A stretch of 64,000 nt of DNA. It comes from Bacillota bacterium. GTDB taxonomy: Bacteria; Bacillota; Clostridia; Christensenellales; CAG-138. Where the stretch lies: NCBI GenBank assembly GCA_023400985.1, contig JAEXEN010000029.1, positions 62,001-126,000 of the forward strand, in the 5' to 3' direction. Shown here piece after piece: positions 15,065 to 24,693 of the stretch (position 1 is its first letter; the number at the start of each line of letters is the position of its first letter). The position numbers were made by a program, and so were the translations under genes. Under the pieces are notes generated by a model. That model worked only from the letters and a program-made list of their open reading frames with translations, did not search any database and had not been told where the DNA came from.

Positions 15065-18000
15065 GTGGCTCAAACGGTTGAGGAAATTATTATTGATCTA
15101 CGGCTTAAGACGCAGGCTCTCGAGGAAGGTCTTGCTGCTGCAACGCATCAAATTGAGCAGTTCACCAATAAATCTGAAGCTGCCGCAAGGAAGCAGGCTC
15201 AGGCAGCCCAGAAGTCTGCACACGAACAGGAAATTGCATATGCTGCGATCTCTGCGGCCGGTATTGCGGCTTTTGCTAAGATCACTAGCGCGATCCAAAC
15301 AGGCATTACTGCAGCAAACGCTTATATTTCTGCACTCACTGGCTTACGCTCTGTCGCTGACGGAACGGGTCAGGACTTCGGTGCCCTGCAAACCCAACTG
15401 AATACGCTTACAGCCGACGGCCTTATTCCCGTCTCGGATGCTGCCACCGCCCTGAAAAACCTACTCGCACGCGGCTTCGATGCAAACCAGGCAATCGACA
15501 TGCTTAACCGTCTGAAGGATTCTGCCGCATTTGGGCGGCAGGCCTCCCTTACTATGGGCGAGGCGGTACGTAGTGCTTCGGAAGGTTTGAAAAACGAGAA
15601 TAGCATTCTGGTCGACAATGCCGGTGTTACGAAGAATGTCAGCGTTATGTGGAAGGAATACGCCCAGCAGATCGGCAAAGGCGTTGATTCCCTTACCACG
15701 GCCGAAAAGCGGCAGGCCGAATATAACGGCATCATGAACGAAACCCGCTTCCAAGTGGGCGACGCCGCGAAGTATGCCGCAACCTACGCGGGCGCGCAGG
15801 CCGAATTGAGCGCCTCTACGCTGCGCCTCGAACAGGCGCACGGCAGTGCCATGCAGAACGCTTTACTGCCGTTCGTGCAAGTATTATCGTCGATTGTAGA
15901 CGGACTGGCAGGCTTGACGCAGTCGAGCCCTGAAGCGGCTGCTGGGCTTACGGCTGCCGCGCTGGCGGCTGTGTTGACAGCTGCGGGGTTCGCTGCTGTG
16001 GCCGTCGCTGGTAAACAATTGACAGTGGTGCTTATGGCCTTGAAGGTGGCTGCAGGCCCGATTGGGTGGATTTCTTTGGTTGTCGGTGCGCTTGCCGGAT
16101 TGATAGTCAACCTTACCTCCGCATCACAGGCGACCGAAGAATATACCCAAAAGCTTCAGGACAGCATCAACACCACCAAGCAAAGCATTGCAGCTTTACG
16201 GGAGTATCAGGCAGCCCTCAAAGATAACGCGACGGCGGACCTTGTAGCCGCCCGGCAAAAAATCATTGATCAGTTTCCCGAGCTCGTTACCGGGTATGAT
16301 GCAGAAGGAAATGCGATCATAGCCAGCAACGATGCAATTCAGGCAAAGATTGACCTTCTTGATAAGCAGATTGCAAAGCAAAAAGAATCACTGCTTCTTA
16401 CAGCCAATGCGGATATTGCTACGGCCTCATCCAACATCGAAAGGTTGAGTAATGAATACAACGAGCAGGAGCGCATTCACGATGAAGCAATGGCCGAATA
16501 TGACAGATATGCGGCTATAGTCGAAGAAAAAGAACGGCAAATTAATGAGGCGAGGGCAGCGGGCAGGCAAGATACGGCGGGGCAAATCGAGGCTTCTATG
16601 CGCGGGGAGCAGGCGTCCATGAGCGCGTATTATGCGATCGCAAAAGCAGCCATCGAGGAAATGAGTAGAATAACGGGCGAGAGTGCTGCGAATCAAAGTA
16701 CCCTTTCCCAAAGGCGCCTCCTCCAATATGAGCAGGAAGCTTCTGCTATGGGTGCGCTGACAGAAGCACAGCAATATCTCGTTCAGGTCGAAACGGATCA
16801 GGCGCTGGCCTTTGGTCTTACGGCCGAGCAGTTTCGTGCAAATGCTGATGAAGCAATAACCGATACGGACCGCTTGGCTGCAGCTGAACGTGTGCTTGCC
16901 GCGCAGGCCGCCGTCAACTCCGATGCGGTTAAGGAATGGGCCGACCACGAAAAAAACCTCAAAAAGGTTCAGGATTCGAATGCGGCTGTCATGCAAGCAG
17001 AGAAGATCAAAGGCTACGCCGCTACGGTCAAAGCTGGAGCGAAGGGAACGAGGGAGTACGCCGAGGCGCTTAAGGGCCTTTCCGAACATTTTAAAATGAG
17101 CGGAGAAGCGGTAGAGGCGAACATCGACGATCTCGTCGGGTTGGCCGATATCGGTCTCGACGGTGCCACGAAAGCACAGGAGGCCTTGCGCGCATCCCTT
17201 CAAGCGGCAATCGCTGATTATAAAGCTACCGGCGCGGCCGGTGAAGAAGCTGCTAAAAAACTTGAGCTGTTTCTCGCTATGATTGGGCAACCTTACGGCG
17301 GTGGATCTTCCTCCGGCGGCGGTGGCGGCTCCACGCGTAAAAAGGCTTGGGAAGAAGAGCTTGACATGATCGAGCGCGTGAGCGACGCGGAGGACGAATA
17401 CGCCCAAGCCTACCTCGATCACATCAACAGCCTGCTCGCGTCCGATCGCTTCTCAAAGTCGGAGCGTAAGCGCCTTGAGCAGGAACGCGCCTACGCTGAA
17501 ATGCAGATCAACGGCCAGCTTGAGCAGGCGCATATCGATTATCTCGAGCGTGTACTCCGGCGCGAGCGCTTAAACGCTGAGCAGCGCCTCGACGTGGAAC
17601 AGCGCCTCTTTGAAGCCAAGCGCGCGCTCATGGATACGTACCAGGACTTCGCGGACGCTATTACCGGTGCCATAACGGCTAGGGCCGAAGCGCAACGCGA
17701 CGCTGAGCTGTCCGCCATCCAAGCGCAGATCAATGCCGTGAGTGACTGGGAAGACGCCCAGAGCGACGCTATCCGTGCTGTGATGGATGAGCGTCTTGAC
17801 GCCATTAACGCCCAAATCCGTGCGCTGGACGATCTCTCTAAGGCGCAGGATCGCGCTGATAAGGACGAGCAGGACGCCGACAAGCTCCGCCGCCTGCAGG
17901 CTCAACTCGAGTACGAAAAAGACGAGCGCAACCGCCTGAAGCTCACCGAGCAGATCGCGGCGCTCGAGGCGGCTACGAAGAAGAGGCACGATCAGGAGCA

Positions 18001-18733
18001 ACTTGAGGACCAGAAACAGGCGCTGAAGGATCAGCAGGAAACCATACGTAACGAAGCTGACGCGCAGCTTGAAGCGGTTCGGCTGCAGGCCGAGCAGGAG
18101 CGGACGATACTCAATGCTCGCCTTGCCGCGGCACAAGCCTATTGGGAGCAACGGCTTAGTGGCGAAAGCATCATGCAGGAAGCGATCCTGTTCCTACAGC
18201 AATCCAGTCAAGAAGAGATCATGGCGCTGCTTGAGAAGTATGCACCCGAGTATCTCAACAAAGGCAAGCTCCTCGGCAGTCAACTGCTGGGTGGGCTGAA
18301 GCCCAAAATCGATGCTTGTCTTGCCGAGATTGCACGCCTGCGGGCTGAAGCGGAGAAGCCCATCACCGTAACGGTGGTATATAACACCATCGGCTCTCCG
18401 TCGACGGGCGGCACGTCAAGCGGTTCGAAGTCCTCCGGCGGGGTGCGCAGTCTGCTTAGCTCTATCTCTTCTTTCGCTGCAGCACCTGACGCGGCCGTGA
18501 AAAGCCTCCTCGTGTCCGCACAAAGCAGGGTGGACAACTTCGCCGCGCGAAGTCTGCAGGCGGGTGTCAGATCGACCAGCGAAGCCGGTAATGCGTTCGG
18601 AGTGGGGCAGAAGGCCGCTGTGCGCAACGTGAAGGTGGAGCAGACGGTTATTATGCAGCAGCCCGTGCCGACGCCGTATCAAAATGCACGGGCGTTGCGG
18701 CGCGAATCCGAAAACCTTGCAAAACTGCTCTAA
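15065..18733 (+). CDS. tape measure protein
   Basis: 1222 residues, GTG start after AAGGAGGTGA. Long coiled coils at both ends, a hydrophobic span at residues 294-350 (AAALAAVLTAAGFAAVAVAG, later GWISLVVGALAGLIVNL) that probably forms the membrane-insertion segment, and a glycine-serine linker at about 745-755. The region after it (about 760-1070) is rich in charged heptads. It sets tail length and is ejected ahead of the DNA. Confidence 0.92.
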   Translation: MAQTVEEIIIDLRLKTQALEEGLAAATHQIEQFTNKSEAAARKQAQAAQKSAHEQEIAYAAISAAGIAAFAKITSAIQTGITAANAYISALTGLRSVADGTGQDFGALQTQLNTLTADGLIPVSDAATALKNLLARGFDANQAIDMLNRLKDSAAFGRQASLTMGEAVRSASEGLKNENSILVDNAGVTKNVSVMWKEYAQQIGKGVDSLTTAEKRQAEYNGIMNETRFQVGDAAKYAATYAGAQAELSASTLRLEQAHGSAMQNALLPFVQVLSSIVDGLAGLTQSSPEAAAGLTAAALAAVLTAAGFAAVAVAGKQLTVVLMALKVAAGPIGWISLVVGALAGLIVNLTSASQATEEYTQKLQDSINTTKQSIAALREYQAALKDNATADLVAARQKIIDQFPELVTGYDAEGNAIIASNDAIQAKIDLLDKQIAKQKESLLLTANADIATASSNIERLSNEYNEQERIHDEAMAEYDRYAAIVEEKERQINEARAAGRQDTAGQIEASMRGEQASMSAYYAIAKAAIEEMSRITGESAANQSTLSQRRLLQYEQEASAMGALTEAQQYLVQVETDQALAFGLTAEQFRANADEAITDTDRLAAAERVLAAQAAVNSDAVKEWADHEKNLKKVQDSNAAVMQAEKIKGYAATVKAGAKGTREYAEALKGLSEHFKMSGEAVEANIDDLVGLADIGLDGATKAQEALRASLQAAIADYKATGAAGEEAAKKLELFLAMIGQPYGGGSSSGGGGGSTRKKAWEEELDMIERVSDAEDEYAQAYLDHINSLLASDRFSKSERKRLEQERAYAEMQINGQLEQAHIDYLERVLRRERLNAEQRLDVEQRLFEAKRALMDTYQDFADAITGAITARAEAQRDAELSAIQAQINAVSDWEDAQSDAIRAVMDERLDAINAQIRALDDLSKAQDRADKDEQDADKLRRLQAQLEYEKDERNRLKLTEQIAALEAATKKRHDQEQLEDQKQALKDQQETIRNEADAQLEAVRLQAEQERTILNARLAAAQAYWEQRLSGESIMQEAILFLQQSSQEEIMALLEKYAPEYLNKGKLLGSQLLGGLKPKIDACLAEIARLRAEAEKPITVTVVYNTIGSPSTGGTSSGSKSSGGVRSLLSSISSFAAAPDAAVKSLLVSAQSRVDNFAARSLQAGVRSTSEAGNAFGVGQKAAVRNVKVEQTVIMQQPVPTPYQNARALRRESENLAKLL

Positions 18734-18739
18734 GGAGGT

Positions 18740-19636
18740 ATGCGGGTGCGGACGCTTAAATTCATATCTTCCCGTGGCGAAGCGGCTTTCACGATCGATA
18801 AGCCTACGCCGCACGTTTTCGGGGATCTCCGGGGCACGGGAAAGCCGGAGATCCTCATTCTTGTTTCGCAGGGCAGCAACCAGGACGGCGAGACGCTCCA
18901 TGACGCGTTCTATGAGCCCCGTGAAATGGAGTTTTCGGGGTACGTTTACGGCGATACCCAGTATGTTATGTACCAGCGCCTGCGTGAGCTCAATGCCGTG
19001 ATCGGCAGTAAGGTGCCGCTACGCATCGAGTACACCAACGACTACGGCGGCTATTACATCAACGGCATCGTAACGGACCCGCCGAGCGAAGATGCCCGCG
19101 TGCGCATCAACGGACACTACAAGCCCATCAGTCTAACGATCCATTGCCCTGATCCAATCTGGCGGCCGATCGCATCCGAAGACGCGGTGACGATCGCTTA
19201 CCGCGCCGGGCGGTTCAAGTTTCCGTTTTCAATCCATCTGCCCGGCGTAAGCTTTGGAGGAGGCGGATATCGCGGTACAGTCATTAACCTGGGCGACGTC
19301 GCGACAGGCTTTGAGGCGTGGATCACCGGCCCGGCAGTACAACCGAAATTAACGAACGCCACCACGGGCGAGTTCATGACATTCGACCGTACACTGCAGG
19401 CCTATGAGAGCCTCTACGTTAATACGAACGCTCTTGAGCAGACGGTGGAGGTCATCAACAACCTGACCGGCGTCTCCACGAAGGCCCTTGACGTCCTTAA
19501 AGACGTCGACATCACAGGCTGGGAGTTCTGGCAGCTGCAGCCGGGCGCGAACGACGTTCAGTATGACAGCGGCTCGGATAATATCGCAGCCGCAACGGTT
19601 AAGCTCAGCTGGCAAAGCGCGCTATCGGGGGTGTAA
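18740..19636 (+). CDS. distal tail protein (Dit)
   Basis: 298 residues, six bases after the tape measure stop. N-terminal Dit-like beta domain with EILILVSQGSNQDGETLHDAFYE and a galectin-like C-terminal domain (YRGTVINLGDVATGFEAWITG, MTFDRTLQAYESLYVN). It makes the hub between tube and baseplate. Order tape measure, Dit, Gp37-like hub is standard for siphophages of Bacillota. Confidence 0.85.
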   Translation: MRVRTLKFISSRGEAAFTIDKPTPHVFGDLRGTGKPEILILVSQGSNQDGETLHDAFYEPREMEFSGYVYGDTQYVMYQRLRELNAVIGSKVPLRIEYTNDYGGYYINGIVTDPPSEDARVRINGHYKPISLTIHCPDPIWRPIASEDAVTIAYRAGRFKFPFSIHLPGVSFGGGGYRGTVINLGDVATGFEAWITGPAVQPKLTNATTGEFMTFDRTLQAYESLYVNTNALEQTVEVINNLTGVSTKALDVLKDVDITGWEFWQLQPGANDVQYDSGSDNIAAATVKLSWQSALSGV

Positions 19637-19638
19637 GT

Positions 19639-20817
19639 ATGTATGACATCTACAGGCCCCGGCCGACCAATCGCGGCATCTGGGTTTATGACCGCTCCCG
19701 CGAGCGCGTTGGGCTCATAAACGAATACACTTCCCTCATCATGGAGCGGCAGCATTTTGATATTGGCAAGTTCTCTCTGACGCTCCCTGTGAGCGCCACA
19801 GATGCCGACACGCTTGAAGATGACCGGATTATCTGCCTCGGGCAATCCGGTGCAAGGGCGGGCATTGTACAGCGCATCGAGCAGGATCGAGAACGAGGCC
19901 CGAAGTTCGTTAAAATCGAAGGGCGCATGCTCAAAGGCCTTGCACATCGACGCATTATCGTACCGCCGACCGCCACGGAAGACCCGGAGGCGCTCGGATG
20001 GGACCGCACAAACGGCACGGCGGAGGAGGTCTACCGCCACTATGTTAGCCGGCACATCGTCAGCCCGACTGATGTTAACCGGGCGCTGCCGGGCGTCGTA
20101 CTCGATGATCTCGCGGCTCCTCCTCGCGGGATCTCGACGCCCTGGCAGTGTCAGCATGATGAGCGCCTGGAGGATGTTCTGCCTGAAATCGGCGCGTGGA
20201 CTGATATGGGATGGGATATGCGCTTTGACGTACGCACCAAGCAGATTGTCTTCGTGTGCGTCCCCGGGCGCGACCTCACGCAGGGTAATGCGGAGGGGAA
20301 CAGTCCTGTAATCTTCAGTGAGGGCTTTGGAAACATCGTAAACACTCGCGTACTGCTGGATAAAAGCGAATTTGTCAACTCGCCGTACCTCGGTGGAGCG
20401 GGGGAGGATGAGAACCAGCTCGTGCTTGCTGCCTACGTCGATGATGCCGGGCAGCAGATCGCCGAGCCGCTCACAGGATGGGACCGGCGCGAGGGATGGA
20501 TCAGCGTTGGTAACGAAACGGATCCCGCAGCGCTGATCACCGGGGGGTTACAAAAGCTTCACGATGGATGGCGCTACATCCGCGGCTTGGAGGCTACTGT
20601 TACGCCTACAGGCGCGTTTTCCTATGGCGTCGATTGGGACGTTGGCGACAAGGTGACGGCCATCGTGGACGTGCTGGGTAAGCGCTTGCGCTTCGATGCA
20701 CGCGTCACCATGGCGCGCGAAGTGTACGAGCGTGCAGGCTCCAAGATTGAAGTCGTGCTGGGTTCCGAGGCCCTGAAGCTGACGGATAGAATCACTGAAT
20801 TGCGGAAAAGGAAGTGA
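19639..20817 (+). CDS. baseplate hub / ReqiPepy6 Gp37-like tail protein
   Basis: 392 residues starting two bases after dit. It has the Gp37-like fold: MYDIYRPRPTNRGIWVYDRS, FSLTLPVSATDADTLEDDRI, and the C-terminal GVDWDVGDKVTAIVDVLGKR. These proteins close the tube tip as a trimer. No peptidase or lysozyme extension is visible, so cell-wall cutting must come from elsewhere, perhaps the separate lysis gene. Confidence 0.85.
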   Translation: MYDIYRPRPTNRGIWVYDRSRERVGLINEYTSLIMERQHFDIGKFSLTLPVSATDADTLEDDRIICLGQSGARAGIVQRIEQDRERGPKFVKIEGRMLKGLAHRRIIVPPTATEDPEALGWDRTNGTAEEVYRHYVSRHIVSPTDVNRALPGVVLDDLAAPPRGISTPWQCQHDERLEDVLPEIGAWTDMGWDMRFDVRTKQIVFVCVPGRDLTQGNAEGNSPVIFSEGFGNIVNTRVLLDKSEFVNSPYLGGAGEDENQLVLAAYVDDAGQQIAEPLTGWDRREGWISVGNETDPAALITGGLQKLHDGWRYIRGLEATVTPTGAFSYGVDWDVGDKVTAIVDVLGKRLRFDARVTMAREVYERAGSKIEVVLGSEALKLTDRITELRKRK

Positions 20818-20825
20818 GATAGGGA

Positions 20826-21830
20826 ATGGTTAGAGAAAAGAGCGGGTTCTGGGATAGCATCGAAGCGACCGCGACCACACCCGCCGATGAACGGACGTAT
20901 GACAGCCGCGAAATGACTATGCCCATGCGACTGCTGCTCTCCAACGGCGTGGATGTTGAACCGGACGCGCTGAAGGTGTCGCCCGGGGCATATGAACGGT
21001 CCTCACAAATCGCGCCCGGTTATGCGTGGATCCGTGGGCGCTGGTACGAGCTCAAAGATGACGGCACCGGCGGCGCGCAAACGCTTACCTTGCTGCATGA
21101 CGCTCCCGTCCAGTATAACCGCATCGATCGCGTCATCCTGCGCTACGACGAAAACTACACGCTCGACGGGCAGTTTATTCGGGCGATTGTGCTGAAGGGC
21201 ATGGAGGCTGAGGTGCCGACGGCGCCGGAGCTGACCGATCTGGACGAAATCACGGAAAAATCCCTTGCCCAAGTGCTTGTCACGCCGTCGCAGCTATACT
21301 TCCTGCCTGAGGACATCGTCAACGAGCGCGATAACGAGGCCGTATGCGGCCGCGTACGCTTGCGCCCCGGTACAGACGTAACGGCCCACGCCGCGCGTCA
21401 TGCTGCCGACGGCTCCGACCCAATCAAGGTAGGCGCCACGGCAAACAAGGCGGTCTACACCGGTACGGGTGGCACGCTGCAGGCTGGTACGCTTCCTGTC
21501 GCCGCGGGCGGCACGGGTGCAAACAATGCCACGAACGCCCGCACTAATTTGGGGGCGGCGGCGGCGACGCAGGAGATCACCGGCACGCTGACAGCAGCAG
21601 GGTGGACCGGTGCGTCTGCTCCGTATACGCAGACTATCACCATGGACGGTGTGTTGGCAGCCTCGAAGGGCAAGTTGAGCCTTGCACAGGGAGCCACGGT
21701 GGAACAGCGCAAGGCGGCACGTAAAGCCAAGATCGACGTAAGCGCACAGGCAGATGGCACGGTAACGGTGATTGCAGACGGTGAGAAACCAGCAATCGAC
21801 CTACCCGTTGTCCTGCATATTTGGGGGTGA
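20826..21830 (+). CDS. tail fibre / baseplate protein
   Basis: 334 residues. N-terminal baseplate-wedge-like domain (SGFWDSIEATATTPADERTY, APGYAWIRGRWYEL) and then a receptor-side part with the phage tail-fibre repeat LPVAAGGTGANNATNARTNL at about residues 225-245, found in many variable tail fibres. The C-terminus (about 260-334) is a short beta domain probably facing the host surface. Confidence 0.8.
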   Translation: MVREKSGFWDSIEATATTPADERTYDSREMTMPMRLLLSNGVDVEPDALKVSPGAYERSSQIAPGYAWIRGRWYELKDDGTGGAQTLTLLHDAPVQYNRIDRVILRYDENYTLDGQFIRAIVLKGMEAEVPTAPELTDLDEITEKSLAQVLVTPSQLYFLPEDIVNERDNEAVCGRVRLRPGTDVTAHAARHAADGSDPIKVGATANKAVYTGTGGTLQAGTLPVAAGGTGANNATNARTNLGAAAATQEITGTLTAAGWTGASAPYTQTITMDGVLAASKGKLSLAQGATVEQRKAARKAKIDVSAQADGTVTVIADGEKPAIDLPVVLHIWG

Positions 21831-21834
21831 TCGT

Positions 21835-22284
21835 ATGCTAACAGGAGGATTTCAGGGAGGCGGGGTAGACTTCCCGGAGGTGTTGAGCGCCGGGGATACA
21901 GTTATCTACGCCAAGCAGGGGATGCACCAGGCGAGTAATACCTCTTTCGCATACTGTGGCGTGGGCTGGGGTTTTGTTGCCGTGAAAGCAATGACTGTGA
22001 GAATACATTACTCCATCGAAACACGCAGCAGTTATGCCAGCTATGAAAAACTTAGGCTTAATGGTATCGATGTGCCAAACAGCGAAATTACTAGTAGCGG
22101 TAACCCCGTACAGAAAACGATCGACGTCGCATTGTCCGTAGGTGATCGAATCGAATTGTGGGAGCGCACATCACAGATGGGCGAATTTACTGGCTACACC
22201 ATTACACATAAATTTGAGGTTTTTATTTCAGCGCCGGAGGTACAGGCTGCAATCAATGATATACTCACTCCCACAGCTACGTAA
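21835..22284 (+). CDS. small tail-tip protein, putative
   Basis: 149 residues, ATG five bases after the fibre gene stop with GGGGGTGAT upstream. Begins LTGGFQGGGVDFPEVLSAGD and is mostly beta strands (YSIETRSSYASYEKLRLNG, VALSVGDRIELWERT), like jelly-roll receptor-binding or fibre-tip domains. No named family. The position right after the fibre suggests a tip or fibre-assembly role. Confidence 0.6.
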   Translation: MLTGGFQGGGVDFPEVLSAGDTVIYAKQGMHQASNTSFAYCGVGWGFVAVKAMTVRIHYSIETRSSYASYEKLRLNGIDVPNSEITSSGNPVQKTIDVALSVGDRIELWERTSQMGEFTGYTITHKFEVFISAPEVQAAINDILTPTAT

Positions 22285-22295
22285 GGAGGCACACC

Positions 22296-22451
22296 ATGGC
22301 TCGTATCGACTATAACATCGAAGACCGCGATGCCACGCTGGCCGCGTTGACTGCGGCAGGGCGGCAGATCGTGGAGGACGTCACCATCGACCTTGTGGAC
22401 GGCGTTTTGCAGACCTGTTACTGCATCGTGCAGGACGCGCCCGAAGAATAA
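22296..22451 (+). CDS. 51-residue phage protein (XkdX-like position)
   Basis: ATG at 22296 after AAGGAGG. The product starts MARIDYNIEDRDATLAALTA and ends CYCIVQDAPEE. Very small acidic proteins in this slot, between fibres and lysis genes, are common in Bacillota prophages. Its function is not known. A terminator follows directly. Confidence 0.6.
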   Translation: MARIDYNIEDRDATLAALTAAGRQIVEDVTIDLVDGVLQTCYCIVQDAPEE

Positions 22452-22465
22452 ACAGCGCCACCGAG

Positions 22466-22487
22466 GGAGCCGAAAGGCTCCTTTTTC
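22466..22487 (+). terminator. Rho-independent terminator
   Basis: GGAGCC, GAAA tetraloop, GGCTCC and TTTTT. It separates the tail operon from the lysis genes. Confidence 0.85.
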
Positions 22488-22506
22488 GCGCGCTGAAAGG
22501 AGGCAT

Positions 22507-24057
22507 ATGAACCTTACCACCATAAATAAATCTGTCAGGTCCGCTTTCCACGCGGCGGGCTACCGCGGGCAGGGTACTACCGTCGCGCTGATTGATAGCG
22601 GCTGCAACCTGCGCGACAACCGCGTCGCCTGCGTGCCGGGCTTCGATGCTCCCGACGCCGAGGGGCACGGCTCTATGATCACCGCCCTGCTTCTCGAATG
22701 GCTGCCCGAGTGCAGGATCCTTTCGTACAACATCAAAGGGGGTACGGCATTTGGCAGTATCACAAATGCGCTGAGGGATATCCTACAACGCGCCAAGGCG
22801 GGCGGGCAGTACCTCGTGAACGTGTCACAGGCCACAGGTTATGATGCCGATCACGAGCAGCTTATCAACGAGCTTGTGGCCCGAAATGTGCCGGTGTTCG
22901 CCGCGGCCGGCAACGACGGCGGCGAGGGCATCGGTATTTATCCATCCCACTACTGGGCGCCGATCTGCGTCGCGGCCCTAAATAATGACGGTAGCCGCGC
23001 GAGCTTCAGCACGTTCCACGGCGAGATGGACTTCGCCGAGGTTGGCACGGGCGTCGCTGTGACCGTGAACGGCGTTACAGGCGTGTACAACGGGACAAGC
23101 GTCGCGTGCCCGATTCTGCTCGCCAAAGCTGCCTTGGTTGTCTGTGAACAGCCGGGCATCACCGAACCGCAGCTCTACTCCACTTTGAAGGCCGCTGCGG
23201 TGGATCTCGGGGCGGTCGACTGCGATCCGTACACGGGATGGGGGCACGTGGCACCGAAGCCGAGAGGAAAGGAGGAAAACGTGAGCAGGATACCCGCATT
23301 TCTCGCTTATCTCGAGACGAAGTTAGGCAATATCTACGTTTGGGGAGCACAGGGGCAAGTCGTTTCCTCTATGGCAAACCCCGAAGTGTGGATAAAAAGC
23401 CGCGAAACTTCAACCAAAAACGCAGACCGCGCTATTGCCTTTTACAAGAAAGTCAAGGCGTCCGGGAAAAATCCAATTGAGGCCTACGACTGCTCGGGCC
23501 TCATCATGTACTACGTCCAGAACCTTATGGGTTGGTCAAAGGGTGATAGCAGCGCAGAGGGGCTGTATAGCACCTGTAAAAAGCTCACAAAGGCACAGCT
23601 TGAAGCGGGCGACCTTTGCTTTATCTACAGCGCCAAAGAAGGCAAGATGGTGCACGTAGGCGTCTACATCGGCGACGGGCAGACCGTCGAAGCATACGGG
23701 CGCGATCGCGGTGTGGTAAAACTGCCGCTGTCAGCAGGTGAATGGACGCACTACGGGCGGCTTGCTGTTTTGCAAGAAGATACGAAGGAGGACAATACCG
23801 TGGCAAAAGTGATCACAAAAAATCTAAAGTATGACGCCGACGTAGAGGCTTTGCAAAAAGCGCTCAACGCGCTCGGCTATCCGTGCGGCACGCCTGACGG
23901 TAAAGCCGGCGATAACACTCTAAATGGCATTGCGGCGTTCTGCGCGGCGCACAGCGCGCCTGTGACCGTGGAAACACCTGCCGTTCTGCCCGACGAAATT
24001 GCGCTGTCCGTCGAAATTAGTGGTAAGCGGTACGAGCTTACGCTGAAACAAGCATAA
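22507..24057 (+). CDS. subtilisin-like protease fused to NlpC/P60 endolysin and PG-binding domain
   Basis: 516 residues from the ATG at 22507 behind AAAGGAGG. Residues 1-250 are an S8 protease with the triad Asp30 (ALIDSG), His54 (EGHGSM) and Ser198 (NGTSVA), plus Asn136 of the oxyanion hole (AAAGNDG). Residues 259-425 are an NlpC/P60 peptidase with Cys329 (YDCSGL) and His383 (MVHVGVY). Residues 432-480 are a PG_binding_1-type repeat (VEALQKALNALGYPCG). Lysin plus wall binding is normal; the in-frame protease is not. Ribosome binding sites with in-frame GTG codons stand at both domain borders (23281, 23800), so three nested products are possible. It sits just before XhlA and holin. Confidence 0.88.
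   Translation: MNLTTINKSVRSAFHAAGYRGQGTTVALIDSGCNLRDNRVACVPGFDAPDAEGHGSMITALLLEWLPECRILSYNIKGGTAFGSITNALRDILQRAKAGGQYLVNVSQATGYDADHEQLINELVARNVPVFAAAGNDGGEGIGIYPSHYWAPICVAALNNDGSRASFSTFHGEMDFAEVGTGVAVTVNGVTGVYNGTSVACPILLAKAALVVCEQPGITEPQLYSTLKAAAVDLGAVDCDPYTGWGHVAPKPRGKEENVSRIPAFLAYLETKLGNIYVWGAQGQVVSSMANPEVWIKSRETSTKNADRAIAFYKKVKASGKNPIEAYDCSGLIMYYVQNLMGWSKGDSSAEGLYSTCKKLTKAQLEAGDLCFIYSAKEGKMVHVGVYIGDGQTVEAYGRDRGVVKLPLSAGEWTHYGRLAVLQEDTKEDNTVAKVITKNLKYDADVEALQKALNALGYPCGTPDGKAGDNTLNGIAAFCAAHSAPVTVETPAVLPDEIALSVEISGKRYELTLKQA
23268..23283 (+). promoter_or_regulatory. internal RBS and GTG for the free endolysin
   Basis: AAAGGAGG at 23268-23275 stands five bases before an in-frame GTG at 23281 (codon 259), exactly where the NlpC/P60 part begins. 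Initiation here gives a 258-residue stand-alone endolysin. Confidence 0.65.
23785..23802 (+). promoter_or_regulatory. internal RBS and GTG for the wall-binding domain
   Basis: AAGGAGG at 23785-23791 stands eight bases before an in-frame GTG at 23800 (codon 432) at the start of the peptidoglycan-binding repeat. It would give an 85-residue binding-only product. Several Bacillota endolysins are known to make such extra binding subunits. Confidence 0.55.
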
Positions 24058-24083
24058 GAATAAGTAAGTAGGGGGAATAGACG

Positions 24084-24296
24084 ATGGCAGAACGGGACGT
24101 GCAAGAAATCCTTTTAAAGTTGGAGCGCATGGACGAAAAGCTCCAAACCATAATCGCCCAAGGGGCAGACCATGAGGAAAGGCTCCGCTGCATTGAAAGC
24201 CGTCCTGCAAAGAAATGGGACGTTGTTGTTACCGCCGTCCTGTCTGCAATGGGTGGTGGCATCGCTACTTTGCTCATAACGTCAATACAAAAATAA
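24084..24296 (+). CDS. xhlA: XhlA-like hemolysin/lysis protein
   Basis: 70 residues. N-terminal amphipathic heptads (VQEILLKLERMDEKLQTI) and a single C-terminal membrane segment (VVTAVLSAMGGGIATLLIT) are the XhlA layout. In PBSX-type cassettes XhlA acts with the holin to permeabilise the membrane. GGGGGAAT lies before the ATG. Confidence 0.85.
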   Translation: MAERDVQEILLKLERMDEKLQTIIAQGADHEERLRCIESRPAKKWDVVVTAVLSAMGGGIATLLITSIQK

Positions 24297-24306
24297 GGAG
24301 GATAAT

Positions 24307-24693
24307 ATGGAACAAGCCATTATGGAAACTATCCTGCAGGTCGTGGCAACGCTGCTTATTACGCTCATCGGCGTGCTGGGCACATGTTTGACTACGCAGA
24401 TCGCCAAGAACAAGCAGCTCGCTGGCATTGCGGCGGCGACCGACCAGGTCATCCTTGCCGCGCAAACGACCGTAGGAGAATTGCAGCAGACCCTTGTCGG
24501 CAAGCTTAAGGTAGCAGGTGGGGGCAAGCTATCGGACGCACAAATCGCTGCGCTTGGGAAAGCATTATTGGATAAGACGATGGAGAAATTGAGCACCCCG
24601 ACGATTCAGCTCTTGAAATCCGCGGCCGTTGATATCAACGCTCTTATCACCGGTACAGGAGAGGCTTGGATTGCCAAGATTAAAGCGCAGTAA
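24307..24693 (+). CDS. phage holin, LLH-like
   Basis: 128 residues, ten bases after xhlA. A single N-terminal membrane span (ILQVVATLLITLIGVLGTCL, residues 9-28), then an amphipathic helix (NKQLAGIAAATDQVILAAQT) and a charged C-terminal half, as in LLH-type holins. It times lysis by forming membrane holes for the endolysin. Confidence 0.8.
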   Translation: MEQAIMETILQVVATLLITLIGVLGTCLTTQIAKNKQLAGIAAATDQVILAAQTTVGELQQTLVGKLKVAGGGKLSDAQIAALGKALLDKTMEKLSTPTIQLLKSAAVDINALITGTGEAWIAKIKAQ

